Made by a program: the position numbers and the translations under genes
Assembly (NCBI GenBank): GCA_930367205.1
Contig: OV884015.1
Span: 186,001-250,000, forward strand
Source: Acanthosoma haemorrhoidale
Lineage: Eukaryota; Arthropoda; Insecta; Hemiptera; Acanthosomatidae
Length of the DNA stretch: 64,000 nt
Direction: 5' to 3'
The notes under the pieces: generated by a model
Databases searched by the model: none
Told to the model about the DNA's origin: nothing
The model's input: only the letters and a program-made list of their open reading frames with translations
Part shown: positions 29,262-41,285 of the stretch, in pieces
How the letters are laid out: the number at the start of each line of letters is the position of its first letter
Numbering within the stretch: the stretch's first letter is position 1

Positions 29262-32200
29262 CAATGTGAACATATTCACTTTTGCTAAGCTCGGTCGATT
29301 TGGCGTTTGAGGAAATTGGATAGATGTAGAATTATTCTTAGTGCTAATAACTCTGCAACAAGTTATGGGAGCATTATGTAGTTTCTTTGCTTACGTTCCT
29401 CTATATATTGTCAACAAACCCACAAAGTTTAATTTCATTGATGCTAGTAGTTTTAGAGGAAGGGCAATGTTAACATATTCCCCTTCGCTTAGCGCGGTCA
29501 TTTCGGCTGCTGCCGTAATTGGAAAGATGTAGAATTTTTTTATCACTAATAACTCAGCAACCAGTTATGGTAGCATTATGTGTTTTTTTTTATTAGGTAC
29601 ATCTATATATTGTCAACAATCCCACAAAGTTTGATTCAATTGATGATAGTGGTTTTGGAGCTAGGCCGATGTAAACATATTCACCTTCGCTTAGCGCGGT
29701 CATTTTGGCTGCTGCCGAAATTAGAAAGATGTAGAATTATTTTTATGGCTAATAACTTGGCAACCAGCTATAGTAGGATTATTTAATTTTTTTTATTACG
29801 TACATTTATATATTGTCAACAATCCCACAAAGTTTCATTGAATAGATGCTAGTAGTGTTTGAGATTGGGCGATGTGAACATATTCCACTTTGCTTAGTTC
29901 GGTCGATTTGGCGTTTGAGGAAATTGGATAGATGTAGAATTATTCTTATCGCTAATAACTCTCCAACAAGTTAAGGGAGCATTGTGTGGATTCTTTGCTT
30001 ACGTTCCTCTATATATTGTTTACAAACCCACAAAGTTTGATTCAATTGATGATAGTGGTTTTGGAGCTAGGCCGATGTGAACATATTCACTTTTGCTAAG
30101 CTCGGTCGATTTGGCGTTTGAGGAAATTGGATAGATGTAGAATTATTCTTATCGCTAATAACTCTCCAACAAGCTATGGGAGCATTATGTGGTTTCTTTG
30201 CTCACGTTTCTCTATGTATTGTCAACAAACCCACAAAGTTTAAATTCATTGATGCTAGTAGTTTTTGAGGAAGGGCGATGTGAACATATTCCCCTTCGCT
30301 TAGCGCGGTCATTTCGGCTATGGCCGAAATTGGAAAGATGTAGAATTACCTTTATCGCTAATAACTCAGCAAACAGTTATGGTAGCATTATGTGGTTTTT
30401 TTTATTACGTACATCTATATATTCTTACCAATCCCACAAAGTTTGATTAAATTGATGATAGTGGTGTCGGAGGTAGACTGATTTAAAGATATTTCCCTTT
30501 GCTTAGCTCGGTGGATTTGGCTGTTGAAGAAACTTGAAAGATTTAGAATTATACATAATCGCTAATTTCTCTGGAACCAGTAAAGGCAGCATTTTGTGGT
30601 TTCTTTTATTTTTTACATCTATATATTATCAACAATCCCACAATGTTTGACATAAATGTTTCAAGCGGTTTCGGATGTAGAGTGATTTGAAGATATTTCC
30701 ATCCCCTAAGCTTCGGCAATGTGACAGATCAAGGAGCTGGATAGATGTAAAATTATGTTTATTGCTAATTACTGGGCAACCAGTTATAGTAGCATTATTT
30801 AGTTTTTTTTATTACGTACATCTATGTATTGTCAACAATCCCACAAAGTTTGATTGAATTGATGATACTGGTTTTGGAGCTAGGGCAATGTGAACATATT
30901 CACTTTTGCTAAGCTTGGTCGATTTGGCGTTTGAGGAAATTGGATAGATGTAGAATTATTCTTAGTGGTAATAACTCTGCAACAAGTTATGGGAGCATTA
31001 TGTAGTTTCTTTGCTTACGTTCCTCTATATATTGTCAACAAACCCACAAAGTTTGATTAAATTGATGGTGGTAGTTTTTTAGGAAGGGCGATGTGAACAT
31101 ATTCACCTTCGCTTAGCGCGGTCATTTCGGCTGCTGCCGTAATTAGAGAGATGTAGAATTTTTTTTATCGCTAATAACTCAACAACCAGTTATGGTAGCA
31201 TTATGTCTTTTTTTTTATTAGGTACATCTATATATTGTCAACAATCCCACAAAGTTTGATTGAATTGATGCTGGTAGTTTTTTAGGAAGGGCGATGTGAA
31301 CATATTCACCTTCGCTTAGCGCGGTCATATTGGCTGCTGCCGAAATTGGAAAGATGTAGAATTATTTCTATCGCTAATAACTCGGCAACCAGCTATAGTA
31401 GCATTATTTAGTTTTTTTTATTACGTATATCTATATATTGTTTACAAACTCACAAAGTTTGATTCAATTGATGATAGTGGTTTTGGAGCTAGGCCGATGT
31501 GAACATATTCACTTTTGCTAAGCTCGGTCGATTTAGCGTTTAAAGAAATTGGATAGATGTAGAATTATTCTTATCGCTAATAACTCTGCAACAAGTTAAG
31601 GGAGCATTATGTGGATTCTTTGCTTACGTTCCTCTATATATTGTCAACAAACCTACAAAGTTTGATCAAATAGATGATAGTGGTTTCGGAAGTAGGGCGA
31701 TGTGAACATATTCGACTTTGCTTAGCTCGGTGGATTTGGCTGTTGAGGAAACTTGAAAGATTTAGAATTATACATTATCGCTAATTTCTCTGGAACCAGT
31801 AGAGGCCGCATTTTGTGGTTTCTTTTATTTTTTACATCTATATATTATCAACAATCCCACAATGTTTGACATAAATGTTTCAAGCGGTATCGGAGGTACA
31901 CATTTGAAGATATTTCCATCCCCTAAGCTTCGGCAATATGACAGATCAAGGAGCTGGATAGATGTAAAATTATGTTTATTGCTAATTACTGGGCAACCAG
32001 TTATAGTAGCATTATTTAGTTTTTTTTATTACGTACATCTATGTATTGTCAACAATCCCACAAAGTTTGATTGATTTGATGCAAGTAGTTTTTGAGATTG
32101 GGCGATGTGAACATATTCCACATTGCTTAGTTCGGTGGATTCGGCTGTTGAAGAAACTTGAAAGATTTAGAATTATACATTATCGCTAATTTCTCTGGAA

Positions 32201-34338
32201 CCAGTAAAGGCAGCATTTTGTGGTTTCGTTTATTTTTTACATCTATATATTATCAACAATCCTACAATGTTTGACATAAATGTTTCAAGCGGTTTCGGAT
32301 GTAGAGTGATTTGAAGATATTTCCATCCCCTAAGCTTCGGCAATGTGACAGATCAAGGAGCTGGATAGATGTAAAATTATGTTTATTGCTAATTATTGGG
32401 CAACCAGTTATATTAGCATTATTTAGTTTTTTTTATTACGTACATCTATGTATTGTCAAAAATCCCAAAAAGTTTGATTGAATTGATGATAGTGGTTTTG
32501 GAGCTAGGGCAATGTGAACATATTCACTTTTGCTAAGCTTGGTCGATTTGGCGTTTGAGGAAATTGGATAGATGTAGAATTATTCTTAGTGCTAATAACT
32601 CTGCAACAAGTTATGGGAGCATTATGTAGTTTCATTGCTTACGTTCCTCTATATATTGTTAACTAACCCACAAAGTTTAATTTCATTGATGCTAGTAGTT
32701 TTAGAGGAAGGGCGATGTTAACATATTCCCCTTCGCTTAGCGCGGTCATTTCGGCTGCTGCCGTAATTAGAGAGATGTAGAATTTTTTTTATCGCTAATA
32801 ACTAAACAACCAGTTATGGTAGCATTATGTCTTTTTTTTTATTAGGTACATCTATATATTGTCAACAATCCCACAAAGTTTGATTGAATTGATGCTGGTA
32901 GTTTTTTAGGAAGGGCGATGTGAACATATTCACCTTCGCTTAGCGCGGTCATATTGGCTGCTGCCGAAATTGGAAAGATGTAGAATTATTTCTATCGCTA
33001 ATAACTCGGCAACCAGCTATAGTAGCATTATTTAGTTTTTTTTATTACGTACATCTATATATTGTTTACAAACTCACAAAGTTTGATTCAATTGATGATA
33101 GTGGTTTTGGAGCTAGGCCGATGTGAAAATATTCACTTTTACTAAGCTCGGTCGATTTAGCGTTTAAAGAAATTGGATAGATGTAGAATAATTCTTATCG
33201 CTAATAACTCTGCAAAAAGTTAAGGCAGCATTATGTGGATTCTTTGCTTACGTTCCTCTATATATTGTCAACAAACCTACAAAGTTTGATCAAATTGATG
33301 ATAGAGGTTTCGGAGGTAGGGCGATGTGAACATATTCGACTTTGCTTAGCTCGGTGGATTTGGCTGTTGAGGAAACTTGAAAGATTTAGAATTATACATT
33401 ATCGCTAATTTCTCTGGAACCAGTAGAGGCAGCATTTTGTGGTTTCTTTTATTTTTTACATCTATATATTATCAACAATCCCATAATGTTTGACATAAAT
33501 GTTTCAAGCGGTATCGGAGGTACACATTTGAAGATATTTCCATCCCCTAAGCTTCGGCAATATGACAGATCAAGGAGCTGGATAGATGTAAAATTATGTT
33601 TATTGCTAATTACTGGGCAACCAGTTATAGTAGCATTATTTAGTTTTTTTTATTACGTACATCTATGTATTGTCAACAATCCCACAAAGTTTGATTGATT
33701 TGATGCTAGTAGTTTTTGAGATTGGGCGATGTGAACATATTCCACATTGCTTAGTTCGGTGGATTCGGCTGTTGAAGAAACTTGAAAGATTTAGAATTAT
33801 ACATTATCGCTAATTTCTCTGGAACCAGTAAAGGCAGCATTTTGTGGTTTCTTTTATTTTTTACATCTATATATTATCAACAATCCTACAATGTTTGACA
33901 TAAATTTTTCAAGCGGTTTCGGATGTAGAGTGATTTGAAGATATTTCCATCCCCTAAGCTTCGGCAATGTGACAGATCAAGGAGCTGGATAGATGTAAAA
34001 TTATGTTTATTGCTAATTACTGGGCAACCAGTTATAGTAGCATTATTTAGTTTTTTTTATTACGTACATCTATGTATTGTCAACAATCCCACAAAGTTTG
34101 ATTGAATTGATGATAGTGGTTTTGGAGCTAGGGCAATGTGAACATATTCACTTTTGCTAAGCTTGGTCGATTTGGCGTTTGAGGAAATTGGATAGATGTA
34201 GAATTATTCTTAGTGGTAATAACTCTGCAACAAGTTATGGGAGCATTATGTAGTTTCTTTGCTTACGTTCCTCTATATATTGTCAACAAACGCACAAAGT
34301 TTGATTAAATTGATGGTGGTAGTTTTTTAGGAAGGGCG
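29262..34338 (+). repeat. Superblock-related segment with an eight-monomer duplication
   Basis: Colinear with 10566 onwards at an offset of 18696 bp up to about 32200, including the hairpin monomer at 30311. The GGTATCGGAGG monomer near 31880 recurs at about 33510, 1624 bp later, equal to eight monomers. These two eight-monomer copies are more diverged than the superblocks to the left, with private changes such as GAATAATTC, CTTTTACTAAGC and CCCATAATG. That fits an older duplication or lower homogenisation towards the edge of the domain. Confidence 0.8.
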
Positions 34339-34495
34339 ATGTGAACATATTCACCTTCGCTTAGCACGGTCATTTTGGCTGCTGCCGAAATTGGAACGAT
34401 GTAGAATTATTTTTATCGCTAATAACTCGGCAACCAGTTATGGTAGCATTATGTGTTGTGATTAAATTGATGATAGTGACTTCGGAGGTAGACTG
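34339..34495 (+). repeat. Deleted satellite A monomer (157 bp)
   Basis: The anchor-to-anchor distance is 157 bp instead of 203. The missing 46 bp lie between GCATTATGTGTTG and TGATTAAATTGATGATAG: the T run, the ACGTACATCTATATATTG segment and part of CCCACAAAG are gone. The following monomer is always the same class, with GGAGGTAGACTGATTTGAAG, CATCCGCTAAGC and GGATAGAAGTAG. The join is identical in five places in the window, so it arose once and was copied. Confidence 0.9.
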
Positions 34496-37400
34496 ATTTG
34501 AAGATAATTCCATCCGCTAAGCTTTGGCAATATGACGGATGAAGAAGCTGGATAGAAGTAGAATTATTTTTATTGCTAATTACTCGGCAACCAGTTATAG
34601 TTGCATTATGTGTTTTTTTTATTACGTACATCTATATATTGTTAAAAAACTCTCAAAGTTTGATTCAATTGATGGTAGTAGTTTTTTAGGAAGAGCGATG
34701 TGAACATATTCACCTTCGCTTAGCGCGGTCATTTTGGCTGCTGCCGAAATTGGAAAGATGTACAATTATTTTTATCGCTAATAACTTGGCAACCAGCTAT
34801 AGTAGCATTATTAAGTTTTTTTTATTACGTACATCTATATATTGTCAACAATCCCACGAAGTTTCATTGAATTGATGCTAGTAGTTTTTGTGATTAGGCG
34901 ATGTGAACATATTCCACTTTGCTTAGTTCGGTGGATTCGGCTGTTGAAGAAACTTGAAAGATTTAGAATTATGCATTATCGCTAGTAACTCGGCAACTAA
35001 TTATGTGGTTTTTTTTATTACGTACATCTATATATTGTTTACAAACCCACAAAGTTTGATTCAATTGATGGTTGTAGTTTTTTAGAAAGGGCGATGTGAA
35101 CATATTCACCTTCGCTTAGCGCGGTCATTTTGGCTGCTGCCGAAATTGGAAAGATGTAGAATTATTTTTATCGCTAATAACTTGGCAACCAGCTATAGTA
35201 GCATTATTAAGTTTTTTTTATTACGTACATCTATATATTGTCAACAATCCCACGAAGTTTCATTGAATTGATGCTAGTAGTTTTTGAGATTAGGCGATGT
35301 GAACATATTCCACTTTGCTTAGTTCGGTGGATTCGGCTGTTGAAGAAACTTGAAAGATTTAGAATTATACATTATCGCTAATAACTCAGCAACCAGTTAT
35401 GGTAGCATTATGTGTTTTTTTTTATTACGTACATCTATATATTGTCAACAATCCCACAAAGTTCGATTCAATTGATGATAGTGGTTTTGGAGCTAAGCCG
35501 ATGTGAACATATTCACTTTTGCTAAGCTCGGTCGATTTGGCGTTTCAAGAAATTCGATAGATGTAGAATTATTCTTAGTGCTAATAACTCTGCAACAATT
35601 TAAGGGAGCATTATGTGGATTCTTTGCTTACGTTCCACTATATATTGTCAACAAACCCACAAAGTTTGATCAAATTGATGATAGTGGTTTCGGAGGTAGG
35701 GCGATGTGAATAAATTCCACTTTGCTTAGCGCAGTGGATTTGGCTGTTGAAGAAACTTGAAAGATTTAGAATTATACATTATCGCTAATAACTTAGCAAC
35801 CAGTTATGGTAGCATTATGTGTTTTTTTTTATTACGTACATCTATATATTGTCAACAATCCTACAAAGTTTGATTGAATTGATGGTGGTAGTTTTTTAGG
35901 AAGGGCGATGTGAACATTTTCACCTTCGCTTAGCGCGGTCATTTTGGCTGCTGCCGAAATTGGAAAGATGTACAATTATTTTTATCGCTAATAACTTGGC
36001 AACCAGCTATAGTAACATTATTTAGTTTTTTTTATTACGTACATCTATATATTGTCAACAATCCCACGAAGTTTCATTGAATTGATGCTAGTAGTTTTTG
36101 AGATTAGGCGATGTGAACATATTCCACTTTGCTTAGTTCTGTGGATTCGGCTGTTGAAGAAATTTGAAAGATTTAGAATTATGCATTATCGCTAATAACT
36201 CGGCAACTAATTATGGTAGCATTATGTGGTTTTTTTTATTACGTACATCTATATATTGTTTACAAACCCACAAAGTTTGATTCAATTGATGGTAGTGGTT
36301 TTGGAGCTAGGCCGATGTGAACATATTCACTTTTGCTAAGCTCGGTCGATTTGGCGTTTGAGGAAATTGGATAGATGTAGAATTATTCTTATCGCTAATA
36401 ACTCTTCAACAAGCTATGGGAGCATTATGTGGTTTCTTTGCTTACGTTCCTCTATGTATTGTCAACATACCCACAAAGTTTAAATTCATTGATGCTAGTA
36501 GTTTTTGAGGAAGGGCGATGTGAACATATTCCCCTTCGCTTTGCGCGGTCATTTCGGCTATGGCCGAAATTGGAAAGATGTAGAATTACCTTTATCGCTA
36601 ATAACTCAGCAACCAGTTATGGTAGCATTATGTGGTTTTTTTTATTACGTACATCTATATATTCTTACCAATCCCACAAAGTTTGATTAAATTGATGATA
36701 GTGGCTTCGGAGGTAGACTGATTTGAAGATATTTCCATCCGCTAAGCTTTGGCAATATGACGGATGAAGAAGCTGGATAGAAGTAGAATTATTTTTATTG
36801 CTAATTACTCGGCAACCAGTTATAGTTGCATTATGTGTTTTTTTATTACGTACATCTATATATTGTTAAAAAACTCTCAAAGTTTGATTCAATTGATGGT
36901 AGTAGTTTTTTAGGAAGGGCGATGTGAACATATTCACCTTCGCTTAGCGCAGTCATTTTGGCTGCTGCCGAAATTGGAAAGATGTACAATTATTTTTATC
37001 GCTAATAACTTGGCAACCAGCTATAGTAGCATTATTTAGTTTTTTTTATTACGTACATCTATATATTGTCAACAATCCCACGAAGTTTCATTGAATTGAT
37101 GCTAGTAGTTTTTGAGATTAGGCGATGTGAACATATTCCACTTTGCTTAGTTCGGTGGATTCGGCTGTTGAAGAAACTTGAAAGATTTAGAATTATGCAT
37201 TATCGCTAATAACTCGGCAACTAATTATGGTAGCATTATGTGGTTTTTTTTATTACGTACATCTATATATTGTTTACAAACCCACAAAGTTTGATTCAAT
37301 TGATGGTTGTAGTTTTTTAGGAAGGGCGATGTGAACATATTCACCTTTGCTTAGCGCGGTCATTTTGGCTGCTGCCGAAATTGGAAAGATGTAGAATTAT

Positions 37401-39361
37401 TTTTATCGCTAATAACTTGGCAACCAGCTATAGTAGCATTATTAAGTTTTTTTTATTACGTACATCTATATATTGTCAACAATCCCACGAAGTTTCATTG
37501 AATTGATGCTAGTAGTTTTTGAGATTAGGCGATGTGAACATATTCCACTTTGCTTAGTTCGGTGGATTCGGCTGTTGAAGAAACTTGAAAGATTTAGAAT
37601 TATACATTATCGCTAATAACTCAGCAACCAGTTATGGTAGCATTATGTGTTTTTTTTATTACGTACATCTATATATTGTCAACCATCCCACAAAGTTTGA
37701 TTCAATTGATGATAGTGGTTTTGGAGCTAGCCCGATGTGAACATATTCACTTATGCTAAGCTCGGTCGATTTGGCGTTTGAAGAAATTCGATAGATGTAG
37801 AATTATTCTTAGTGCTAATAACTCTGCAACAATTTAAGGGAGCATTATGTGGATTCTTTGCTTACGTTCCTCTATATATTGTCAACAAACCCACAAAGTT
37901 TGATCAAATTGATGATAGTGGTTTCGGAGGTAGGGCGATGTGAACATATTCCACTTTGCTTAGCGCGGTGAATTTGGCTGTTGAAGAAACTTGAAAGATT
38001 TAGAATTATGCATTATCGCTAATAACTCGGAAACTAATTATTGTAGCATTATGTGGTTTTTTTTATTACGTACATCTATATATTGTTTACAAACCCACAA
38101 AGTTTGATTCAATTGATGATAGTGGTTTTGGAGCTAGGCCGATGTGAACATATTCACTTTTGCTAAGCTCGGTCGATTTGGCGTTTGAGGAAATTGGATA
38201 GATGTAGAATTATTCTTATCGCTAATAACTCTCCAACAAGCTATAGGAGCATTATGTGGTTTCTTTGCTTACGTTCCTCTATGTATTGTCAACATACCCA
38301 CAAAGTTTAAATTCATTGATGCTAGTAGTTTTTGAGGAAGGGCGATGTGAACATATTCCACTTTGCTTAGCGCGGTGGATTTGGCTGTTGAAGAAACTTG
38401 AAAGATTTAGAATTATACATTATCGCTAATAACTCAGCAACCAGTTATGGTAGCATTATGTGTTTTTTTTTATTACGTACATCTATATATTGTCAACAAT
38501 CCCACAAAGTTTGATTGAATTGATGGTAGTAGTTTTTTAGGAAGGGCGATGTGAACATATTCACCTTCGCTTAGCGCGGTCATTTTGGCTGCTGCCGAAA
38601 TTGGAAAGATGTAGAATTATTTTTATCGCTAATAACTTGGCAACCAGCTATAGTAGCATTTTTTAGTTTTTTTTATTACGTACATTTATATATTGTCAAC
38701 AATCCCACGAAGTTTCATTGATTTGATGCTAGTAGTTTTTGAGATTAGGCGATGTGAACATATTCCACTTTGCTTAGTTCGGTGGATTCGGCTGTTGAAG
38801 AAACTTGAAAGATTTAGAATTATGCATTATCGCTAATAACTCGGCAACTAATTATGGTAGCATTATGTGGTTTTTTTTATTACGTACATCTATATATTGT
38901 TTACAAACCCACAAATTTTGATTCAATTGATGGTAGTGGTTTTGGAGCTAGGCCGATGTGAACATATTCACTTTTGCTAAGCTCGGTCGATTTGGCGTTT
39001 GAGGAAATTGGATAGGTGTAGAATTATTCTTATCGCTAATAACTCTCCAACAAGCTATGGGAATATTATGTGGTTTCTTTGCTTACGTACCTCTATGTAT
39101 TGTCAACAAACCCACAAAGTTTGATTAAATTGATGGTGGTAGTTTTTTAGGAAGGGCGATGTGAACATATTCACTTTTGCTAAGCTCGGTCTATTTGGCG
39201 TTTGAGGAAATTGGATAGATGTAGAATTATTCTTAGTGCTAATAACTCTGCAACAAGTTATGGGAGCATTATGTAGTTTCTTTGCTTACGTTCCTCTATA
39301 TATTGTCAACAAACCCACAAAGTTTAATTTCATTGATGCTAGTAGTTTTTGAGGAAGGGCG

Positions 39362-39517
39362 ATGTTAACATATTCCCCTTGCTTAGCGCGGTCATTTCGG
39401 CTGCTGCCGTAATTGGAAAGATGTAGAATTTTTTTTATCGCTAATAACTCAGCAACCAGTTATGGTAGCATTATGTGTTGTGATTAAATTGATGATAGTG
39501 ACTTCGGAGGTAGACTG
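39362..39517 (+). repeat. Deleted satellite A monomer, second copy
   Basis: Same GTGTTGTGATTAAATTG deletion join, here with one further base missing (CCCCTTGCTTAG against CCCCTTCGCTTAG), giving 156 bp. The upstream half belongs to the GATGTTAACATATTCCCC class, unlike the first copy. Confidence 0.88.
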
Positions 39518-40533
39518 ATTTGAAGATAATTCCATCCGCTAAGCTTTGGCAATATGACGGATGAAGAAGCTGGATAGAAGTAGAATTATTTTTATTGCTA
39601 ATTACTCGGCAACCAGTTATAGTTGCATTATGTGTTTTTTTTATTACGTACATCTATATATTGTTTAAAAACTCTCAAAGTTTGATTCAATTGATGGTAG
39701 TAGTTTTTTAGGAAGGGCGATGTGAACATATTCACCTTCGCTTAGCGCGGTCATTTTGGCTGCTGCCGAAATTGAAAAGATGTACAATTATTTTTATCCC
39801 TAATAACTTGGCAACCAGCTATAGTAGCATTATTTAGTTTTTTTTATTACGTACATCTATATATTGTCAACAATCCCACGAAGTTTCATTGAATTGATGC
39901 TAGTAGTTTTTGAGATTAGGCGATGTGAACATATTCCACTTTGCTTAGTTCGGTGGATTCGGCTGTTGAAGAAACTTGAAAGATTTAGAATTATACATTA
40001 TCGCTAATAACTCAGCAACCAGTTATGGTAGCATTATGTGTTTTTTTTTATTACGTACATCTATATATTGTCAACAATCCCACAAAGTTTGATTCAATTG
40101 ATGATAGTGGTTTTAGAGCTAAGCCGATGTGAACATATTCACTTTTGCTAAGCTCGGTCGATTTGGCGTTTGAAGAAATTCGATAGATGTAGAATTATTC
40201 TTAGTGCTAATAACTCTGCAACAATTTAAGGGAGCATTATGTGGATTCTTTGCTTACGTTCCTCTATATATTGTCAACAAACCCACAAAGTTTGATCAAA
40301 TTGATGATAGTGGTTTCGGAGGTAGGGCGATGTGAACATATTCCACTTTGCTTAGCGCGGTGAATTTGGCTGTTGAAGAAACTTGAAAGATTTAGAATTA
40401 TACATTATCGCTAATAACTCAGCAACCAGTTATGGTAGCATTATGTGTTTTTTTATATTACGTACATCTATATATTGTCAACAATCCCACAAAGTTTGAT
40501 TGAATTGATGGTGGTAGTTTTTTAGGAAGGGCG

Positions 40534-40690
40534 ATGTGAACATTTTCACCTTCGCTTAGCGCGGTCATTTTGGCTGCTGCCGAAATTGGAAAGATGTACA
40601 ATTATTTTTATCGCTAATAACTCAGCAACCAGTTATGGTAGCATTATGTGTTGTGATTAAATTGATGATAGTGACTTCGGAGGTAGACTG
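40534..40690 (+). repeat. Deleted satellite A monomer, third copy
   Basis: Same deletion join, 157 bp, only about 350 bp from the retrotransposon's left end. The upstream half carries GAACATTTTCACC and GATGTACAATTATT, a third distinct monomer class joined to the same deletion. Confidence 0.88.
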
Positions 40691-41032
40691 ATTTGAAGAT
40701 AATTCCATCCGCTAAGCTTTGGCAATATGACGGATGAAGAAGCTGGATAGAAGTAGAATTATTTTTATTGCTAATTACTCGGCAACCAGTTATAGTTGCA
40801 TTATGTGTTTTTTTTATTACGTACATCTATATATTGTTTAAAAACTCTCAAAGTTTGATTCAATTGATGGTAGTAGTTTTTTAGGAAGGGCGATGTGAAC
40901 ATATTCACCTTCGCTTAGCGCGGTCATTTTGGCTGCTGCCGAAATTGGAAAGATGTACAATTATTTTTATCGCTAATAACTTGGCAACCAGCTATAGTAG
41001 CATTATTTAGTTTTTTTTTATTACGTACATCT

Positions 41033-41036
41033 ATAT
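41033..41036. repeat. Target-site duplication ATAT, left copy
   Basis: The satellite reads ACATCT then ATAT up to the LTR. The right copy is at 47873-47876. Removing the element and one copy restores the monomer consensus ATCTATATATTGTC exactly. Confidence 0.93.
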
Positions 41037-41254
41037 AGTTAAATATCTTCAAAGCACACAAGACTTTTTAAAAAGATTTATTTTGAATAACAAACATAAA
41101 TGACATGGTAATATACAGATCTAATCTAGCATAGTGACGGGCTAATGAGATACAATAGACTGACTTCCTTCTCTGATTCTCACGGGGTTTAAATAAGAGT
41201 CAGCAAAGGGGTGATTCATAGTTCTTAGAATGTTAGCACGGGTGCACTATAACT
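41037..41254 (-). repeat. 3' LTR (218 bp)
   Basis: Same 218-bp sequence as the 5' LTR, 6618 bp away. Its outer end abuts ATAT of the satellite and its inner end is followed, on the plus strand, by CTGGTCAAAAC. The usual purine-rich plus-strand primer tract is not obvious just inside it. The minus strand immediately before the LTR reads GTTTGTTTTGACCAG, which is not purine-rich. Confidence 0.96.
41077..41082 (-). promoter_or_regulatory. Polyadenylation signal AATAAA in the 3' LTR
   Basis: The minus strand reads CAAAATAAATCTT here, about 80 bases after the inferred start-site position in the LTR. It would direct 3' end formation in R/U5. The 5' LTR has the same hexamer at 47695-47700. Confidence 0.65.
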
Positions 41255-41285
41255 CTGGTCAAAACAAACATTTAATTTTTACATT
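41255..41285 (-). other. Short interval between env stop and 3' LTR, without a clear polypurine tract
   Basis: Only 31 bases. The minus strand here is T-rich (ATGTTTGTTTTGACCAG just before the LTR). The expected plus-strand primer, a run of A and G abutting the LTR, is not seen. The nearest purine run on the minus strand is GTAAAAATTAAA, about 20 bases inside. Confidence 0.6.

Larger units (their letters stand above)
1..41036 (+). repeat. Satellite A array, left arm (about 203-bp monomers)
   Basis: About 200 head-to-tail monomers of 203-204 bp. The anchor ATG of successive monomers falls at 4, 207, 410, 614, 817, 1020 and 1224. Monomers share a conserved half (the ATCGCTAATAACTC region, a T8-9 run, TTACGTACATCTATATATTG, then CCCACAAAGTTTGAT) and a more variable half after GATGTGAACATATTC. 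Several monomer classes can be told apart, for example by TTGGCGTTTGAGG, GGCTGCTGCCG, GGCTGTTGAAG and CCATCCCCTAAGCTTCGG. No monomer is inverted anywhere in the array. Open frames of 60-86 codons inside it recur with the repeat period on both strands and are not credible genes. Local homogeneity with block structure is what unequal exchange and conversion produce in centromeric or pericentromeric satellites; the chromosomal location is inferred. Confidence 0.97.
34496..41036 (+). repeat. Satellite A, right-hand monomer family, up to the retrotransposon
   Basis: From here the GTTCTGGAGC and CCATCCCCTAAGC classes that define the left blocks disappear. The array is made instead of ATCCCACGAAGTTTCATTG, TTGAGATTAGGCGATG, GATGTACAATTATT and CCGCTAAGCTTTGGC classes. 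No clean short higher-order period is obvious to me, though four- to thirteen-monomer segments recur, for example 34860-35500 against 37070-37730 and 39840-40170. The same classes continue to the right of the element, so this is one domain split by the insertion. A small deletion is visible near 34998, where GGTAGCATTAT is missing between AATTAT and GTGG. Confidence 0.85.

Noticed and set aside
616..33698. Recurrent 60-86-codon open frames in satellite A on both strands, repeated many times with identical sequence
   Set aside because: They recur with the repeat period, run across monomer borders, overlap on both strands, and several begin only at GTG or TTG. Their sameness reflects copying of the satellite and not coding constraint.
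1..41036. CENP-B-box-like motif in satellite A
   Set aside because: I looked for a TTCG...CGGG-type core in the monomer and saw no convincing match conserved across classes.
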